Notes: generated by a model from the letters alone, not told the origin. DNA of 64,000 nucleotides from Paenibacillaceae bacterium (GCA_900766135.1 CAAFUF010000004.1:1-64000), one strand, 5' to 3'. Numbered from the stretch's first letter, positions 1 to 8,403 are shown. Program-made: numbers and translations.

Positions 1-345
1 ACTCGGTCTCTAGCTTCATCCAACCTTCTTGGTGCTCCAAACCTAACTTTTGATTCTTCATTTGAACCGGTAAATCAAAGTCATCTTTGGATCACGAAGT
101 ACTCCCTTAGCAGCCTAGCCGGCGTCGAATCTTGCATTCAGCCGAGCCTTCCGTTGCTCACGTAGCTTCCAGCTACGCTCCGCTACTCGGTCTCTAGCTT
201 CATCCAACCTTCTTGGTGCTCCAAACCTAACTTTTGATTCTTCATTTGAACCGGTAAATCAAAAGTCATCCTTGGATCACGAAGTACTCCCTTAGCAGCC
301 TAGCCGGCGTCGAATCTTGCATTCAGCCGAGCCTTCCGTTGCTCA
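1..345. repeat. Tandem duplication of a ~160-bp non-coding unit
   Basis: Bases 1-160 recur at 185-345 with only one inserted base and very few substitutions. The copies are separated by a 24-base linker (161-184) that is itself a variant of nearby sequence (cgtagcttccagctacgctc). The first copy starts at the window edge, so the array probably continues to the left. No convincing reading frame runs through either copy and no gene is assigned to 1-821. Confidence 0.85.
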
Positions 346-441
346 CACCTTCCGCCACTCACGTAGCTCCCGGCACCAAACTCAAGCTTCAACCCGCTAC
401 ACTACGCCACCCCTGCGACCTCCAACTCACTTTCAGCATTC

Positions 442-624
442 TAACGGAACCCAGAGCCGCTATTTGTCGGTTTCGCGAGGGTCTCGGATTCTAACGGAAC
501 CAGGAGACCTTATTTCGATCAAATGCAGTGATTTCTCTGCCAGATTCGCTAAATAAGGTCTCTGGGTTCCGTTACAGCGGGAAATCGCCGGGAAATGGGA
601 AAATAACGGCTTTACGTTCCGTTA
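442..624. repeat. Intergenic palindromic repeat cluster, family A (AACGGAAC/GTTCCGTT)
   Basis: Four copies of an AACGGAAC-type core occur here: two forward (442-450 and 492-500) and two inverted (566-574 and 616-624). The stretch 493-515 is nearly perfectly complementary to 551-573, giving a 23-bp arm pair around a 35-base loop. Related elements occur at 21319-21500 and 34557-34790. The function is not known to me; it is not a terminator because no T tract follows. Confidence 0.75.
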
Positions 625-821
625 GGCGTCGGCCAGGCCACCACTAGCCACTCACCACTGGCCACTGTCCACTCGCTACTGGCAATGGCCAACGGCTACC
701 CTACACTCTCCACTCGTCACTGGCAACTCCCCCCTCGCCATCCCCCACTACATCCCGCACTCTTCTTTCCAACGATCCGTCATTGCGGACGGAACCCCGT
801 ACGACCTTAATTTCAGTCTCC
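625..821. other. Non-coding, low-complexity CCACT-rich tract
   Basis: This stretch downstream of cysW holds irregular short repeats of the type CCACT/GCCACT. I see no ribosome binding site, long reading frame or clear terminator in it. Confidence 0.4.
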
Positions 822-1682
822 CTAATGGCGGCTTTGGCGCGTGAACCAGCCTTTGAGCAGCAGGGTCACAAGCGCCAGCAGCAGCAAGAGGGAGGCCACC
901 GCAAACGACGCGGAAAATTGGTATTCGTTATACAGAATCTCCACGTGCAGCGGCAAAGTGTTCGTTTCTCCCCGAATATGGCCCGAGACGACGGAGACCG
1001 CGCCGAATTCCCCCATCGCTCGCGCATTGCAAAGCACGATTCCGTACAATAGGCCCCATTTGATGTTCGGTAGCGTAACCTTCCAGAAAATCCGGAAGCC
1101 CCGGGCTCCCAAAGTGACCGCGGCCTCCTCCTCCTGCTGCCCCTGATCCTCCATCAACGGGATGAGCTCGCGGGCGACGAACGGGAAGGTCACGAACAAC
1201 GTTGCCAGGATGATGCCGGGCAACGCGAAGATAATCGAGATGTTGTGTTCCTCCAGCCACGGGCCGAACCAGCCGTGCGTGCTATATACAAGCACGTAAA
1301 TCAGGCCCCCGATGACCGGAGATACGGCAAACGGCAGGTCGATCAGCGTGATCAGCACCTGCTTGCCGCGAAATTTGAATTTGGTGACGGCCCAAGCCGC
1401 GGCCACTCCAAAAATCGTATTCAACGGGACGGTAATCAATGCGACGAGCAGCGTCAACCGTAACGCGGATAACGCGTCGGGGTCGCGAATCGCCGCAACG
1501 TACACGTCCCAACCTTTTTTGAGCGCCTCCGTCAGCACCACGGCGAGCGGCAAAACGATCAGCCAAAGCAGGACCAGCGCGGCCGCCGTGATCAACACCC
1601 ACTTCATGGCGCCGCCCCCCTTCCCCGCCTGTTTACGCGGGGCTGTCGGCTTGCTTGCGGCTAACGGCACAGAACCGGCCAT
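822..1682 (-). CDS. cysW: Sulfate ABC transporter permease CysW
   Basis: Inner-membrane permease subunit of the CysTW sulfate/thiosulfate importer, 286 residues, the usual family length. A charged N-terminal stretch (to about residue 26) is followed by six hydrophobic segments. The conserved ATPase-docking loop is visible at residues 186-210 (EEAAVTLGARGFRIF), and the DLPFAVSPVIGG segment near residue 115 is typical of CysW. The ATG at 1682 is preceded by GGGAGG at good spacing. It is the last gene of sbp-cysT-cysW, 79 bases after cysT. No ATP-binding subunit (cysA) follows in the 820 bases left to the window edge, so the ATPase must lie elsewhere or further left. Confidence 0.93.
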   Translation of the reverse strand: MAGSVPLAASKPTAPRKQAGKGGGAMKWVLITAAALVLLWLIVLPLAVVLTEALKKGWDVYVAAIRDPDALSALRLTLLVALITVPLNTIFGVAAAWAVTKFKFRGKQVLITLIDLPFAVSPVIGGLIYVLVYSTHGWFGPWLEEHNISIIFALPGIILATLFVTFPFVARELIPLMEDQGQQEEEAAVTLGARGFRIFWKVTLPNIKWGLLYGIVLCNARAMGEFGAVSVVSGHIRGETNTLPLHVEILYNEYQFSASFAVASLLLLLALVTLLLKGWFTRQSRH

Positions 1683-1761
1683 AATCTTCCCTCCCTAACG
1701 TTGTTTGCGTAACTGAAAATTGCGTCTCCCGACGAACCGGCTAAGGTCAGGAAAAAACACC

Positions 1762-2592
1762 CTACCGCGCGGTCTTGCGGATCCGGCGCTGCAGCGTATT
1801 GATGAGCAGCAGCAGCACGAACGAGATCAACAGCAGCATCAGCGCAACCGCCGTCGCCCCGGCGTAGTCGAATTGCTCCAGCTTCGACATGATCAGCAGC
1901 GGAGCGATTTCTGTCTTCATCGGCATATTGCCGGAGATGAAGACGACGGAGCCGTATTCGCCGATCCCGCGGGCAAACGCGAGCGCAAACCCCGTCAAGA
2001 GCGGGGGCAGCAGCTCCGGCAGCACCACTTGGCGGAAGGTGCGGAAGCGGCTCGCGCCCAGCGTAGCGGCCGCCTCCTCCACCTCGGCGTCCAGATCCTG
2101 CAACACCGGCTGTACGGTGCGCACGACAAAAGGGATGCCGATAAACATCAACGCAAGCGTAATGCCTGCCGGCGTAAACGCGATGCGGATCCCCAGCGGT
2201 TCGAACAAAGAACCGATCCAGCCGTTGGCCGAATAGATCGCGGTAAGGGAAACCCCGGCCACCGCCGTAGGCAGGGCAAAGGGAAGGTCGATCATGGCAT
2301 CAAACACGTTTTTGCCGGGAAAATCGTACCGGACCAGCACCCAGGCCAGCAGCAGCCCCAGCACCGCATCGATCAGTCCGGCCGCCGCCGCGGTTAGAAA
2401 GCTCACCTTGTAGGAGGCAAGCACGCGCGGGTCGGTCGCGATGTCCCAAAACTTCTCCCAGGTTAGTCCCGTAGAATTCAGCAGCAAAGCGGAAAGCGGG
2501 ATCAGCACGATCAAGCTAAGGTAGAGCACGCTGAATCCCATCGTCATCCCGAAGCCGGGAAGAACGCCGCGTTTTGTGGTGCCACTGTGCAT
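1762..2592 (-). CDS. cysT: Sulfate ABC transporter permease CysT
   Basis: First permease of the sulfate/thiosulfate importer, 276 residues. Six membrane segments are visible; the DLPFALPTAVAGV segment near residue 102 is characteristic of CysT/CysU. The EAA loop EEAAATLGASRFRTF (about residues 173-187) contacts the ATPase. GGAGG lies nine bases before the ATG. It follows sbp by 36 bases and precedes cysW, so the three genes form one transcription unit from the promoter at about 3930. It forms a heterodimer with CysW in the membrane (family knowledge). Confidence 0.93.
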   Translation of the reverse strand: MHSGTTKRGVLPGFGMTMGFSVLYLSLIVLIPLSALLLNSTGLTWEKFWDIATDPRVLASYKVSFLTAAAAGLIDAVLGLLLAWVLVRYDFPGKNVFDAMIDLPFALPTAVAGVSLTAIYSANGWIGSLFEPLGIRIAFTPAGITLALMFIGIPFVVRTVQPVLQDLDAEVEEAAATLGASRFRTFRQVVLPELLPPLLTGFALAFARGIGEYGSVVFISGNMPMKTEIAPLLIMSKLEQFDYAGATAVALMLLLISFVLLLLINTLQRRIRKTAR

Positions 2593-2628
2593 ATTTTTTC
2601 GCCTCCGATTCGTTACGGTCGGTTCATA

Positions 2629-3705
2629 TTATTGCGGTACGTAAATTTGACTGAAGATGCCGCCGTCCTTGAAATGCTTCGCCTGCGCCTCGGCCCAGCC
2701 GCCGAATTCCTCGATCGTAAACAGCTTGATCTCCGGAAATTTATCGGCAAACTGCGTCTTGACGCTGTCCAGCGTCGGCCGGTAATAATTTTCCGCGGCT
2801 ATTCTTTGGCCCTCTTCCGAATACAAGTACTTCAGATAGGCTTCGGCCACTTCGCGGGTGCCCTTGGCATCCACGTTTTTGTCGACCACTGCGACCGGCG
2901 GTTCGGCCAGAATGCTCTCCGACGGATAGACGATATCAAATTTATCCGGCCCCAGTTCCTGTACGGACAACCACGCCTCATTCTCCCAAGCCAACAGCAC
3001 GTCGCCGAGTCCGCGTTCTACGAACGTCGTCGTTGCACCGCGTGCCCCGCTGTCGAGAACCGGCACATGCTTGAACAGTTCCTGTACGAACTCCCGTGCT
3101 TTCGTTTCATCGTTATTGTTATGATGCAGGGCATATCCCCATGCCGCCAGGTAATTCCACCGCGCCCCGCCGGAAGTTTGCGGGTTCGGCGTAATGACCT
3201 CGACGTCATCCTTGATCAAATCATTCCAATCGTTGATCCCTTTCGGGTTGCCTTTGCGAACCAGAAATACGATCGTCGAAGTGTATGGCGAGCTGTTATG
3301 CTCGAATTTTTGCTGCCAGTCTTCATTGATCAAACCGTTTTGCGAAATGGCATCAATATCGTATCCAAGAGCCAGCGTGACCACGTCGGCCTTCAGTCCG
3401 TCGATGACCGCCCGGCTTTGCTTGCCCGATCCGCCGTGCGACTGCTTGATCGTGACCTTCTGTCCTTTTTCTTTCTCCCAATAGGCCGCGAAGGCTTCGT
3501 TATATTTCTCGTATAATTCCCGGGTCGGGTCGTAGGATACGTTCAGCAGTTCCACCGCCTTGGGTTTCTCCCCGCCGCCGGCATTGCCGGCAGCCGCGCT
3601 GGCCGCGTCGTTGCCCCCGCTCTTGTTCGCCGAGCAAGCCGCCAGGACCCCAACCAATATCAACGCCAAACTCATCAGAACCCCTTGCTTTAACTTTCTG
3701 TTCAT
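2629..3705 (-). CDS. sbp: Sulfate-binding lipoprotein (Sbp/CysP family)
   Basis: Extracellular substrate-binding protein for the CysTW permease, 358 residues from the chosen start. A signal peptide ends in the lipobox LAAC, so the mature protein would be lipid-anchored. Family motifs are clear: NVSYDPTRELY near the mature N-terminus and PNPQTSGGARWNYLAAWGYA in the middle, which form part of the sulfate pocket. The ATG at 3705 is preferred over an in-frame upstream ATG because GGGGAGTG sits just before it. It is the first gene of the operon, behind a roughly 210-base leader that can fold into a long closing stem. Confidence 0.94.
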   Translation of the reverse strand: MNRKLKQGVLMSLALILVGVLAACSANKSGGNDAASAAAGNAGGGEKPKAVELLNVSYDPTRELYEKYNEAFAAYWEKEKGQKVTIKQSHGGSGKQSRAVIDGLKADVVTLALGYDIDAISQNGLINEDWQQKFEHNSSPYTSTIVFLVRKGNPKGINDWNDLIKDDVEVITPNPQTSGGARWNYLAAWGYALHHNNNDETKAREFVQELFKHVPVLDSGARGATTTFVERGLGDVLLAWENEAWLSVQELGPDKFDIVYPSESILAEPPVAVVDKNVDAKGTREVAEAYLKYLYSEEGQRIAAENYYRPTLDSVKTQFADKFPEIKLFTIEEFGGWAEAQAKHFKDGGIFSQIYVPQ

Positions 3706-3790
3706 CGTATCACTCCCCATACTCACTTTCTTCTCGCTTTACTAGGGCAGAGCAGGCGTCTACCGCATCGGACTTCATCTGAAAAGGAAA

Positions 3791-3868
3791 ACGGAGAAAC
3801 GCCCCAACCCCTACGGTCAAACCGAGCCACTACCCGTGTCTGCCAAGGCAAGTAGAGCGTTCCTCCGT
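3791..3868 (-). promoter_or_regulatory. Structured 5' leader of sbp, unidentified
   Basis: In the sbp transcript the segment complementary to 3857-3868 (ACGGAGGAACGC) can pair over 12 consecutive positions with the segment complementary to 3791-3802 (GCGTTTCTCCGT). This closes about 54 bases that hold smaller hairpins such as CGGTTTGACCG. A pyrimidine run (TTTTCCTTTT) follows the closing stem. The shape suggests a riboswitch or attenuator, but I could not match it to the S-box, T-box, cobalamin or other classes I know. Confidence 0.4.
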
Positions 3869-3925
3869 CCGTACGGTGAGAACATTTTTAATTATTCCTA
3901 CCTGTTTAGTATGCTATGGTGTTAT

Positions 3926-3953
3926 TTTATATGCGGCAGCCTAAAAATGTCAA
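3926..3953 (-). promoter_or_regulatory. Promoter of the sulfate operon
   Basis: Minus-strand TTGACA (3953-3948) and TATAAA (3931-3926) are separated by 16 bases, close to the sigma-A consensus. Transcription would start near 3919 and read through the structured leader into sbp. An AT-rich element just downstream (GTAGGAATAATTAAA on the minus strand) could be an operator. Confidence 0.75.
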
Positions 3954-4049
3954 ACCTTTTTATGCAGAAAAATCAAATTATTTATAAGCTCCCCTTATAG
4001 CCGGTACAAGCCCCGGCCCGGAGCGACGAATGCCCCCTTCCGTCAATGA

Positions 4050-4085
4050 AAAAAAACCGAAAGCCGGCGAAATGCGGGCCTTCGG
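4050..4085 (-). terminator. Rho-independent terminator after the Rrf2-lactonase gene
   Basis: On the minus strand CCGAAGGCC pairs imperfectly with GGCTTTCGG, followed by eight T residues. It separates the fusion gene from the sulfate operon promoter downstream. Confidence 0.75.
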
Positions 4086-4230
4086 GTGTTTGGGTCGAAA
4101 CCTTCGTCTTCAGTTGATATGAAGCTTCTGACTCACTTGGTACCTGCCGGCCTTTGGGCGTTTTCCCTACTAGTAGAGATATGCCGTTCCGGCCAACGAG
4201 GTTCCATGCCTTCCGGAAAATCTTCCGGGG

Positions 4231-5754
4231 TTACTTCAGCATTCCCGCCGCAAGATCCGCCGGAAGCGGCTCGATGCAGGACGGCTTGGCGATCTTTAAG
4301 CTGTGCCCGGTCGGCGTCAAGCGGCCGCTCTCGGGGTCGCGGCGCAAGGCGGCGATATTGCCGCTGTACTGATTCGCCACCAGGACGTAGTCTTCAAGTA
4401 CGGTAAAATTACGCGGCCAACTTCCTCCCGCACTCGTCCATGCCGGGTCATCGAGATGTCCGGTCTTCGGATCGATGCGGAAACGGACGATGCTGTCATG
4501 CCCGCGGTTGGAGCCATAGACGAAACGACCGTCCGGCGAGAAGTGGATATCGGCCGGGTAGTTCTCCCCACGGAAATCGGCCGGGAGCGAGCTGGCGTGT
4601 TGGATGGCCTCAAGCCGCCCTTCTTCCGGATCGAAAGCGTAAGCCGTCATCGTGTTGTTCAGCTCGTTCATGCCATAAGCAAACCGTTCCGACGGATGGA
4701 TCACGAAATGCCGCGGACCGGCACCCGGCGGCAGATCCGTCGCCCCGTGTTTCACGAGCTGCCCGCATTCCAGCCGATAGATCACGATTTGGTCGGTGCC
4801 CAAATCGGAGACGAACGCGAACCGGCCATCCGGACTTGGCACGGCGCTATGCGCATGGGCCGATTCTTGGCGCTGCTTGTTTACGCTGCTTCCTTCATGG
4901 CGGATGCGGGAGATCATGTCCCCCGGCGCACCGTCCGGTTCGAGGGCAAAGGCATTGACATGGCCGCTGGAATAATTGGCGACCAGCAAGTGCCGCTCCG
5001 GCCCGGGCTGCAAAGCCAGATGACAAGGATCAGCGCCCAGCGTTGCCTTATCCCCGCCCAGCATCGACAGCTTCCCGTCCTTCGGATCTATCGCGAAACC
5101 GGCGACCCGCCCTTCGGTTTGTTCACTTACCGCATATAACCGCAGCCCTTTGGCATCGATGGCTACGAAAGACGGGTTCACGAGATCCGAGAAGCCGTGG
5201 AGGGTCCGCATCTCCCCGGTGTCTCGCCGCACCTCGCAGAGATGAATCCCCGGCTCCCCGCCTTCGGCGTAGGAACCCGTGTAAAATAGCCAAACGTCAT
5301 GGTTTTCTTTGCTCATCGAGTCCTCTTCCTTCCCGTTATCGGATTCATCCAGCAGCCGTTTCACCTCGGACAAGGGCAGCCGGTCGAAATATGACTCCAC
5401 CTGACGCTCCGCTCCGCTATAGATCCCGTTCATGACAGCCGGAATGTTCGAGGAAATGGAGCAGGAAGAGTGCTCGCTGCCGGAACACCAGCTTGGACGC
5501 AGCGAACCTTGGGCGAAGATGCGATACAAATCGCCTAGGGACACCTGCGAGAGCTCGACCTTCAGCAGATATCCGCCATGCGCTCCCTCCTTCGTCGTCA
5601 CGAGGTCGTGGCGGCGAAGCAGGCTGAGCACCTTGCGTACGCGGGCCGGATGCGTCGCCACGCTGCAGGCGATTTGCTCGCTATTGGCCATTTGATCCTC
5701 CCTGGAATCCAAAAACAACAAGCAATGGACGGCAACCGTCAATTCGCTGTTCAT
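4231..5754 (-). CDS. Rrf2-family regulator fused to a lactonase (beta-propeller)
   Basis: One uninterrupted 507-residue frame joins two normally separate proteins. Residues 1-145 are an Rrf2-type winged-helix regulator: recognition helix near ARVRKVLSLLRRHDLV, wing at EGAHGGYLL, and two cysteines (C90, C98) where Fe-S members such as IscR and NsrR carry three. Residues 148-507 match the 7-bladed lactonase/6-phosphogluconolactonase family, with blades repeating motifs like PDGRFAFVSDLG and PDGRFVYGSNRG. The ATG at 5313 (MSKENH), at the junction, is preceded by AAGGAAGAGG at good spacing, so the lactonase could also be made alone. The regulator start at 5754 has its own GGGGAAGGAAG. Target genes are unknown; the sulfate operon lies immediately downstream on the same strand. 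Confidence 0.85.
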   Translation of the reverse strand: MNSELTVAVHCLLFLDSREDQMANSEQIACSVATHPARVRKVLSLLRRHDLVTTKEGAHGGYLLKVELSQVSLGDLYRIFAQGSLRPSWCSGSEHSSCSISSNIPAVMNGIYSGAERQVESYFDRLPLSEVKRLLDESDNGKEEDSMSKENHDVWLFYTGSYAEGGEPGIHLCEVRRDTGEMRTLHGFSDLVNPSFVAIDAKGLRLYAVSEQTEGRVAGFAIDPKDGKLSMLGGDKATLGADPCHLALQPGPERHLLVANYSSGHVNAFALEPDGAPGDMISRIRHEGSSVNKQRQESAHAHSAVPSPDGRFAFVSDLGTDQIVIYRLECGQLVKHGATDLPPGAGPRHFVIHPSERFAYGMNELNNTMTAYAFDPEEGRLEAIQHASSLPADFRGENYPADIHFSPDGRFVYGSNRGHDSIVRFRIDPKTGHLDDPAWTSAGGSWPRNFTVLEDYVLVANQYSGNIAALRRDPESGRLTPTGHSLKIAKPSCIEPLPADLAAGMLK

Positions 5755-5779
5755 CTTCCTTCCCCTTTCCCTACCGAGA

Positions 5780-5810
5780 TTGAAACAAGTGCAGGCGAGT
5801 ATGATATAAT
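5780..5810 (+). promoter_or_regulatory. Promoter of ccdC
   Basis: TTGAAA at 5780-5785 and an extended -10, TGATATAAT, ending at 5810. The spacer is 19 bases, long for sigma-A, but the TGn extension compensates. Confidence 0.6.
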
Positions 5811-5888
5811 GTTCTCGCGAATCGCTCTTACCTAGTAGCCATTATTGTTAGATCGCTGCTCGCAATTACCTACAGAAAGGGAATTTCC

Positions 5889-6380
5889 ATGAAACTGATG
5901 AATCCCTCTTATATGCAAATGGCCTTCACCTTCGGTGCGATGGCTATGGCTGTCGCCGTTCTGTTTATCCGTTTGAAGGCGAGTCGCCGACCCGTCACCG
6001 TGAAGAAAATCGTCATCCCCCCGCTGGGTATGACGACCGGCCTTATGATGTTCATCGTCCCGGAGACGCACATCCCGATCCTGTGGGGCGTCGTCGCCTT
6101 CGCTTTCGGGTGGCTCCTGTTCTCTTATCCATTGATTCGGACAACCAAGTTCGAGAAAATCGACGGCGAGATTTACGCGGAGCGGTCCCGCAGCTTTATC
6201 CTGATCCTGATCGGTCTCCTTGTCGTCCGTCTCCTGCTGCACGAGGCCGTAGAACAGTATGTCTCCGTGATGCAAACCGCAGCGCTGTTCTTCCTGCTCG
6301 CATACGGCATGATTATTCGCTGGCGACTGTTTATGTTCAAACAATACCGGGCTATGACCGATAATGCCCCTGCCTCTTGA
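5889..6380 (+). CDS. ccdC: CcdC-family membrane protein
   Basis: 163-residue integral membrane protein of the CcdC (DUF1453) family, with about four to five hydrophobic helices and little soluble sequence. In Bacillus ccdC lies beside cytochrome c maturation genes, but its exact role is unclear and it is dispensable there (established knowledge). Family signatures seen here are the segment RPVTVKKIVIPPLGM near residue 36 and the RTTKFEKIDGEIYAERS loop. GAAAGGGAATTTCC precedes the ATG. It is a single gene, convergent with the diguanylate cyclase that follows; no clear terminator separates them. Confidence 0.8.
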   Translation: MKLMNPSYMQMAFTFGAMAMAVAVLFIRLKASRRPVTVKKIVIPPLGMTTGLMMFIVPETHIPILWGVVAFAFGWLLFSYPLIRTTKFEKIDGEIYAERSRSFILILIGLLVVRLLLHEAVEQYVSVMQTAALFFLLAYGMIIRWRLFMFKQYRAMTDNAPAS

Positions 6381-6406
6381 GCCGTTAGAAGGTGCGGGGC
6401 AAGTGC

Positions 6407-7840
6407 TCAACCTTCGACAACCGAACGGTTGCGCCCCTCTTCCTTGGCTCGATAGAGGCAGCGGTCCGCCCGGCGGATAAACTCCTCCGCAGGCATCGGA
6501 TCGAACGGACCGAGGCGGTAGCCGCCAACGCTGATCGTTACGTACTTCCCCAATTTGGAACGTGTATGCTCGATGGCCAGGCCGGCGACCGCTTGTCGCA
6601 GCCGCTCGGCAGCCTCCAAGGATTGCTGCGTATCAAGCCCGGACAAGACGACGACGAATTCCTCCCCGCCGTATCTGGCGGCAAAACCTTGCTCCTTCTT
6701 CGCCTCCGCATAAATCGTCCATGCGATTTCTTTCAGGACGCGATCCCCGCCTTGATGTCCATAATAATCATTATAGGCTTTAAAGCAATCGATATCTATG
6801 ATGAGGAGCGACAACGCCGTGCTCCGCTCTTCAGGGGAAACCATCTCCCAGGCCAGGATTTCGTCGAAGCGCCGGCGGTTAGGAATCTCCGTCAACCCAT
6901 CGAGATTGGTTAGCCGAATCAGCTGTTCGTTCGCGTGCTCAAGCTGCAGGCCCGACTCCGTCAGTTGCCGATGCTGTTCCGACAACCGGATAAATAACCG
7001 ATTCACCTCATTAACCACCGCGCAAATCACGACCGTCGAAGCGACAACCGAATTGAACTTGGCTACATACCACCCCAAAGTGAAGCGCATGCCGGCAAAT
7101 AACGTCAGCGTCACGTCCATTAGTAAGGCGAGCATCGCCACCGCCAGCCACAAATGCAGCATCGACCATCCCTTGACTCTTCTCCAAACCGCCACCAAGG
7201 CAAAGAGATTCAAAATCCATAGGGCCGGTCCGATTCCCGAAGTGTTCAACTTTCGATAGTCGTTCTGCTGCAAAATGTCGGGCAGCCAGCGATCTCCCAA
7301 AGCGGTAAGCTCAAATACGCCAAATACGGCTAACAACGTCAACGTGACGCCTGCCGTTCCGTAATTGAAGGTGTGCTCCTTTGAGCTAAACGGCTTGGAC
7401 CACTTGCGATTTACCCAAGCATATAGCAAGATGCCCAGAGAAAACCCGGCGTGCCAGAACACCCAAAGCCATGCCGCAGTTTGCCCTCCGGCTCCGATCT
7501 TCTCCCCCATTTCGCCAAAGAGATCGGGAAAAGTCAATATATGCAAAAACGTCATTAAACCACTGAACAAATAAGTGCAGGACAGAACGAGCAACGCCGG
7601 AAGACCGGAGGCCCGGTATTGGCCGTATATGATAAAAGCCGTCAGCATGTCCCCGAAAATCAGCCAACCGAAGGCGGTCGACAGAAACGGCCCCGTGGCC
7701 GGAAGCGCTGTCATCCCAAACGGCAAAGCCACGAGTGACACAACGCTGATCAGGATGCCAAGAAGAACCGCAAGCTTCCTCTGTTTGCTGCTGGAAGGTA
7801 TATCGAATACTTGTGAAGCCACCTTGTAATTTCCGTGCAT
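6407..7840 (-). CDS. Membrane-bound diguanylate cyclase (MASE4-like sensor, GGDEF)
   Basis: 477-residue predicted diguanylate cyclase that would make cyclic di-GMP from two GTP. Residues 20-285 form about seven or eight membrane helices resembling a MASE-type sensory module (MASE4-like by layout; the ligand is unknown). A short coiled linker follows, then the GGDEF domain from about residue 310. The active-site loop reads GGEEF within ARYGGEEFVVVL, and the metal-binding DIDCFKAYND and the DGLTEIPNRRRFD start motif are intact, so activity is likely. No RxxD inhibitory site is evident upstream of GGEEF. It stands alone, convergent with ccdC. The nearest Shine-Dalgarno (GAAGGGAG) is rather far from the ATG. 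Confidence 0.88.
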   Translation of the reverse strand: MHGNYKVASQVFDIPSSSKQRKLAVLLGILISVVSLVALPFGMTALPATGPFLSTAFGWLIFGDMLTAFIIYGQYRASGLPALLVLSCTYLFSGLMTFLHILTFPDLFGEMGEKIGAGGQTAAWLWVFWHAGFSLGILLYAWVNRKWSKPFSSKEHTFNYGTAGVTLTLLAVFGVFELTALGDRWLPDILQQNDYRKLNTSGIGPALWILNLFALVAVWRRVKGWSMLHLWLAVAMLALLMDVTLTLFAGMRFTLGWYVAKFNSVVASTVVICAVVNEVNRLFIRLSEQHRQLTESGLQLEHANEQLIRLTNLDGLTEIPNRRRFDEILAWEMVSPEERSTALSLLIIDIDCFKAYNDYYGHQGGDRVLKEIAWTIYAEAKKEQGFAARYGGEEFVVVLSGLDTQQSLEAAERLRQAVAGLAIEHTRSKLGKYVTISVGGYRLGPFDPMPAEEFIRRADRCLYRAKEEGRNRSVVEG

Positions 7841-7943
7841 CGGTGCGCGGTTTCTCCCTTCTGGATGTCAAATCGTTGTAGTACCTCAAACATATAAAAT
7901 TTTTAATATAGATGCAATCTTTTTATGGATATTTAAACAGAAA

Positions 7944-7974
7944 CAGCCGTATTCGCATGAAGCGAATACGGCTG
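7944..7974 (-). terminator. Terminator after ydjO
   Basis: A perfect 13-bp stem (CAGCCGTATTCGC) with a 5-base loop, followed on the minus strand by a T-rich run. Confidence 0.75.
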
Positions 7975-8013
7975 TGGTTGCTGGCAGCGCCGCCCGTTCC
8001 GGCGGCGGCTCGC

Positions 8014-8235
8014 CTATGCCTTCTTGGCCGACGATCTTTGATCGGAGCTCGGATTACTCAGTTGGGGAAGCATGCGCATTCCCATGACCATCTCGGACGA
8101 GCAAAGCGGACACGCCGGGCTATAATCAAACGTGAAATTGTCCCGCATCCATCCGTTGCAATCCTCGCTCGTGCAGGTCCATACCGGCGTATTTTCCTCA
8201 GGAATTTCTTCTAACGTTTTTTTACGGTAGTTCAT
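8014..8235 (-). CDS. ydjO: YdjO-like cold-inducible small zinc-ribbon protein
   Basis: 73-residue cytoplasmic protein. It keeps the YdjO pattern WTCTSEDCNGWMRDNF followed by ACPLC, two CxxxxC/CxxC knuckles that could bind zinc. YdjO of Bacillus subtilis is described as cold-inducible with no known molecular function (established knowledge). Strong GGAGGGG lies before the ATG at 8235. It sits directly downstream of a cold-shock protein gene on the same strand, separated by that gene's terminator, which supports a cold-response role. Confidence 0.82.
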   Translation of the reverse strand: MNYRKKTLEEIPEENTPVWTCTSEDCNGWMRDNFTFDYSPACPLCSSEMVMGMRMLPQLSNPSSDQRSSAKKA

Positions 8236-8356
8236 AATTCCCCTCCTTCAAAGTGAGCGTTCCAACCGGGTGCATAGATGTAATTTTAAAATGCTATATG
8301 TACCCTCCAGAAGCAGGCTTCTGAAAGTTAACCTCATGAATGATCTTTGCGAATAA

Positions 8357-8395
8357 AAACTGCCCTTAATGCGAGAACGCATTAAGAGCAGTTTC
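8357..8395 (-). terminator. Terminator after the cold-shock gene
   Basis: Minus-strand stem CTGCTCTTAATGCG / CGCATTAAGGGCAG with a short loop and a following TTTTTATT tract. Confidence 0.85.
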
Positions 8396-8403
8396 TGGCT
8401 GGC

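Noticed and set aside
1..345. Possible CRISPR array
   Set aside because: Only two long, near-identical units with no regular 25-40 bp repeats and unique spacers.
317..556. 79-codon reading frame across family A repeats
   Set aside because: It lies in repetitive non-coding sequence, has no ribosome binding site and a composition unlike real proteins.
3791..3868. S-box (SAM) riboswitch, T-box or cobalamin riboswitch
   Set aside because: The conserved cores of these classes are absent on either strand.
5832..6410. Long reading frame on the minus strand opposite ccdC
   Set aside because: It is the complement of a well-supported membrane protein and has a biased, His/Asp/Gln-rich composition.
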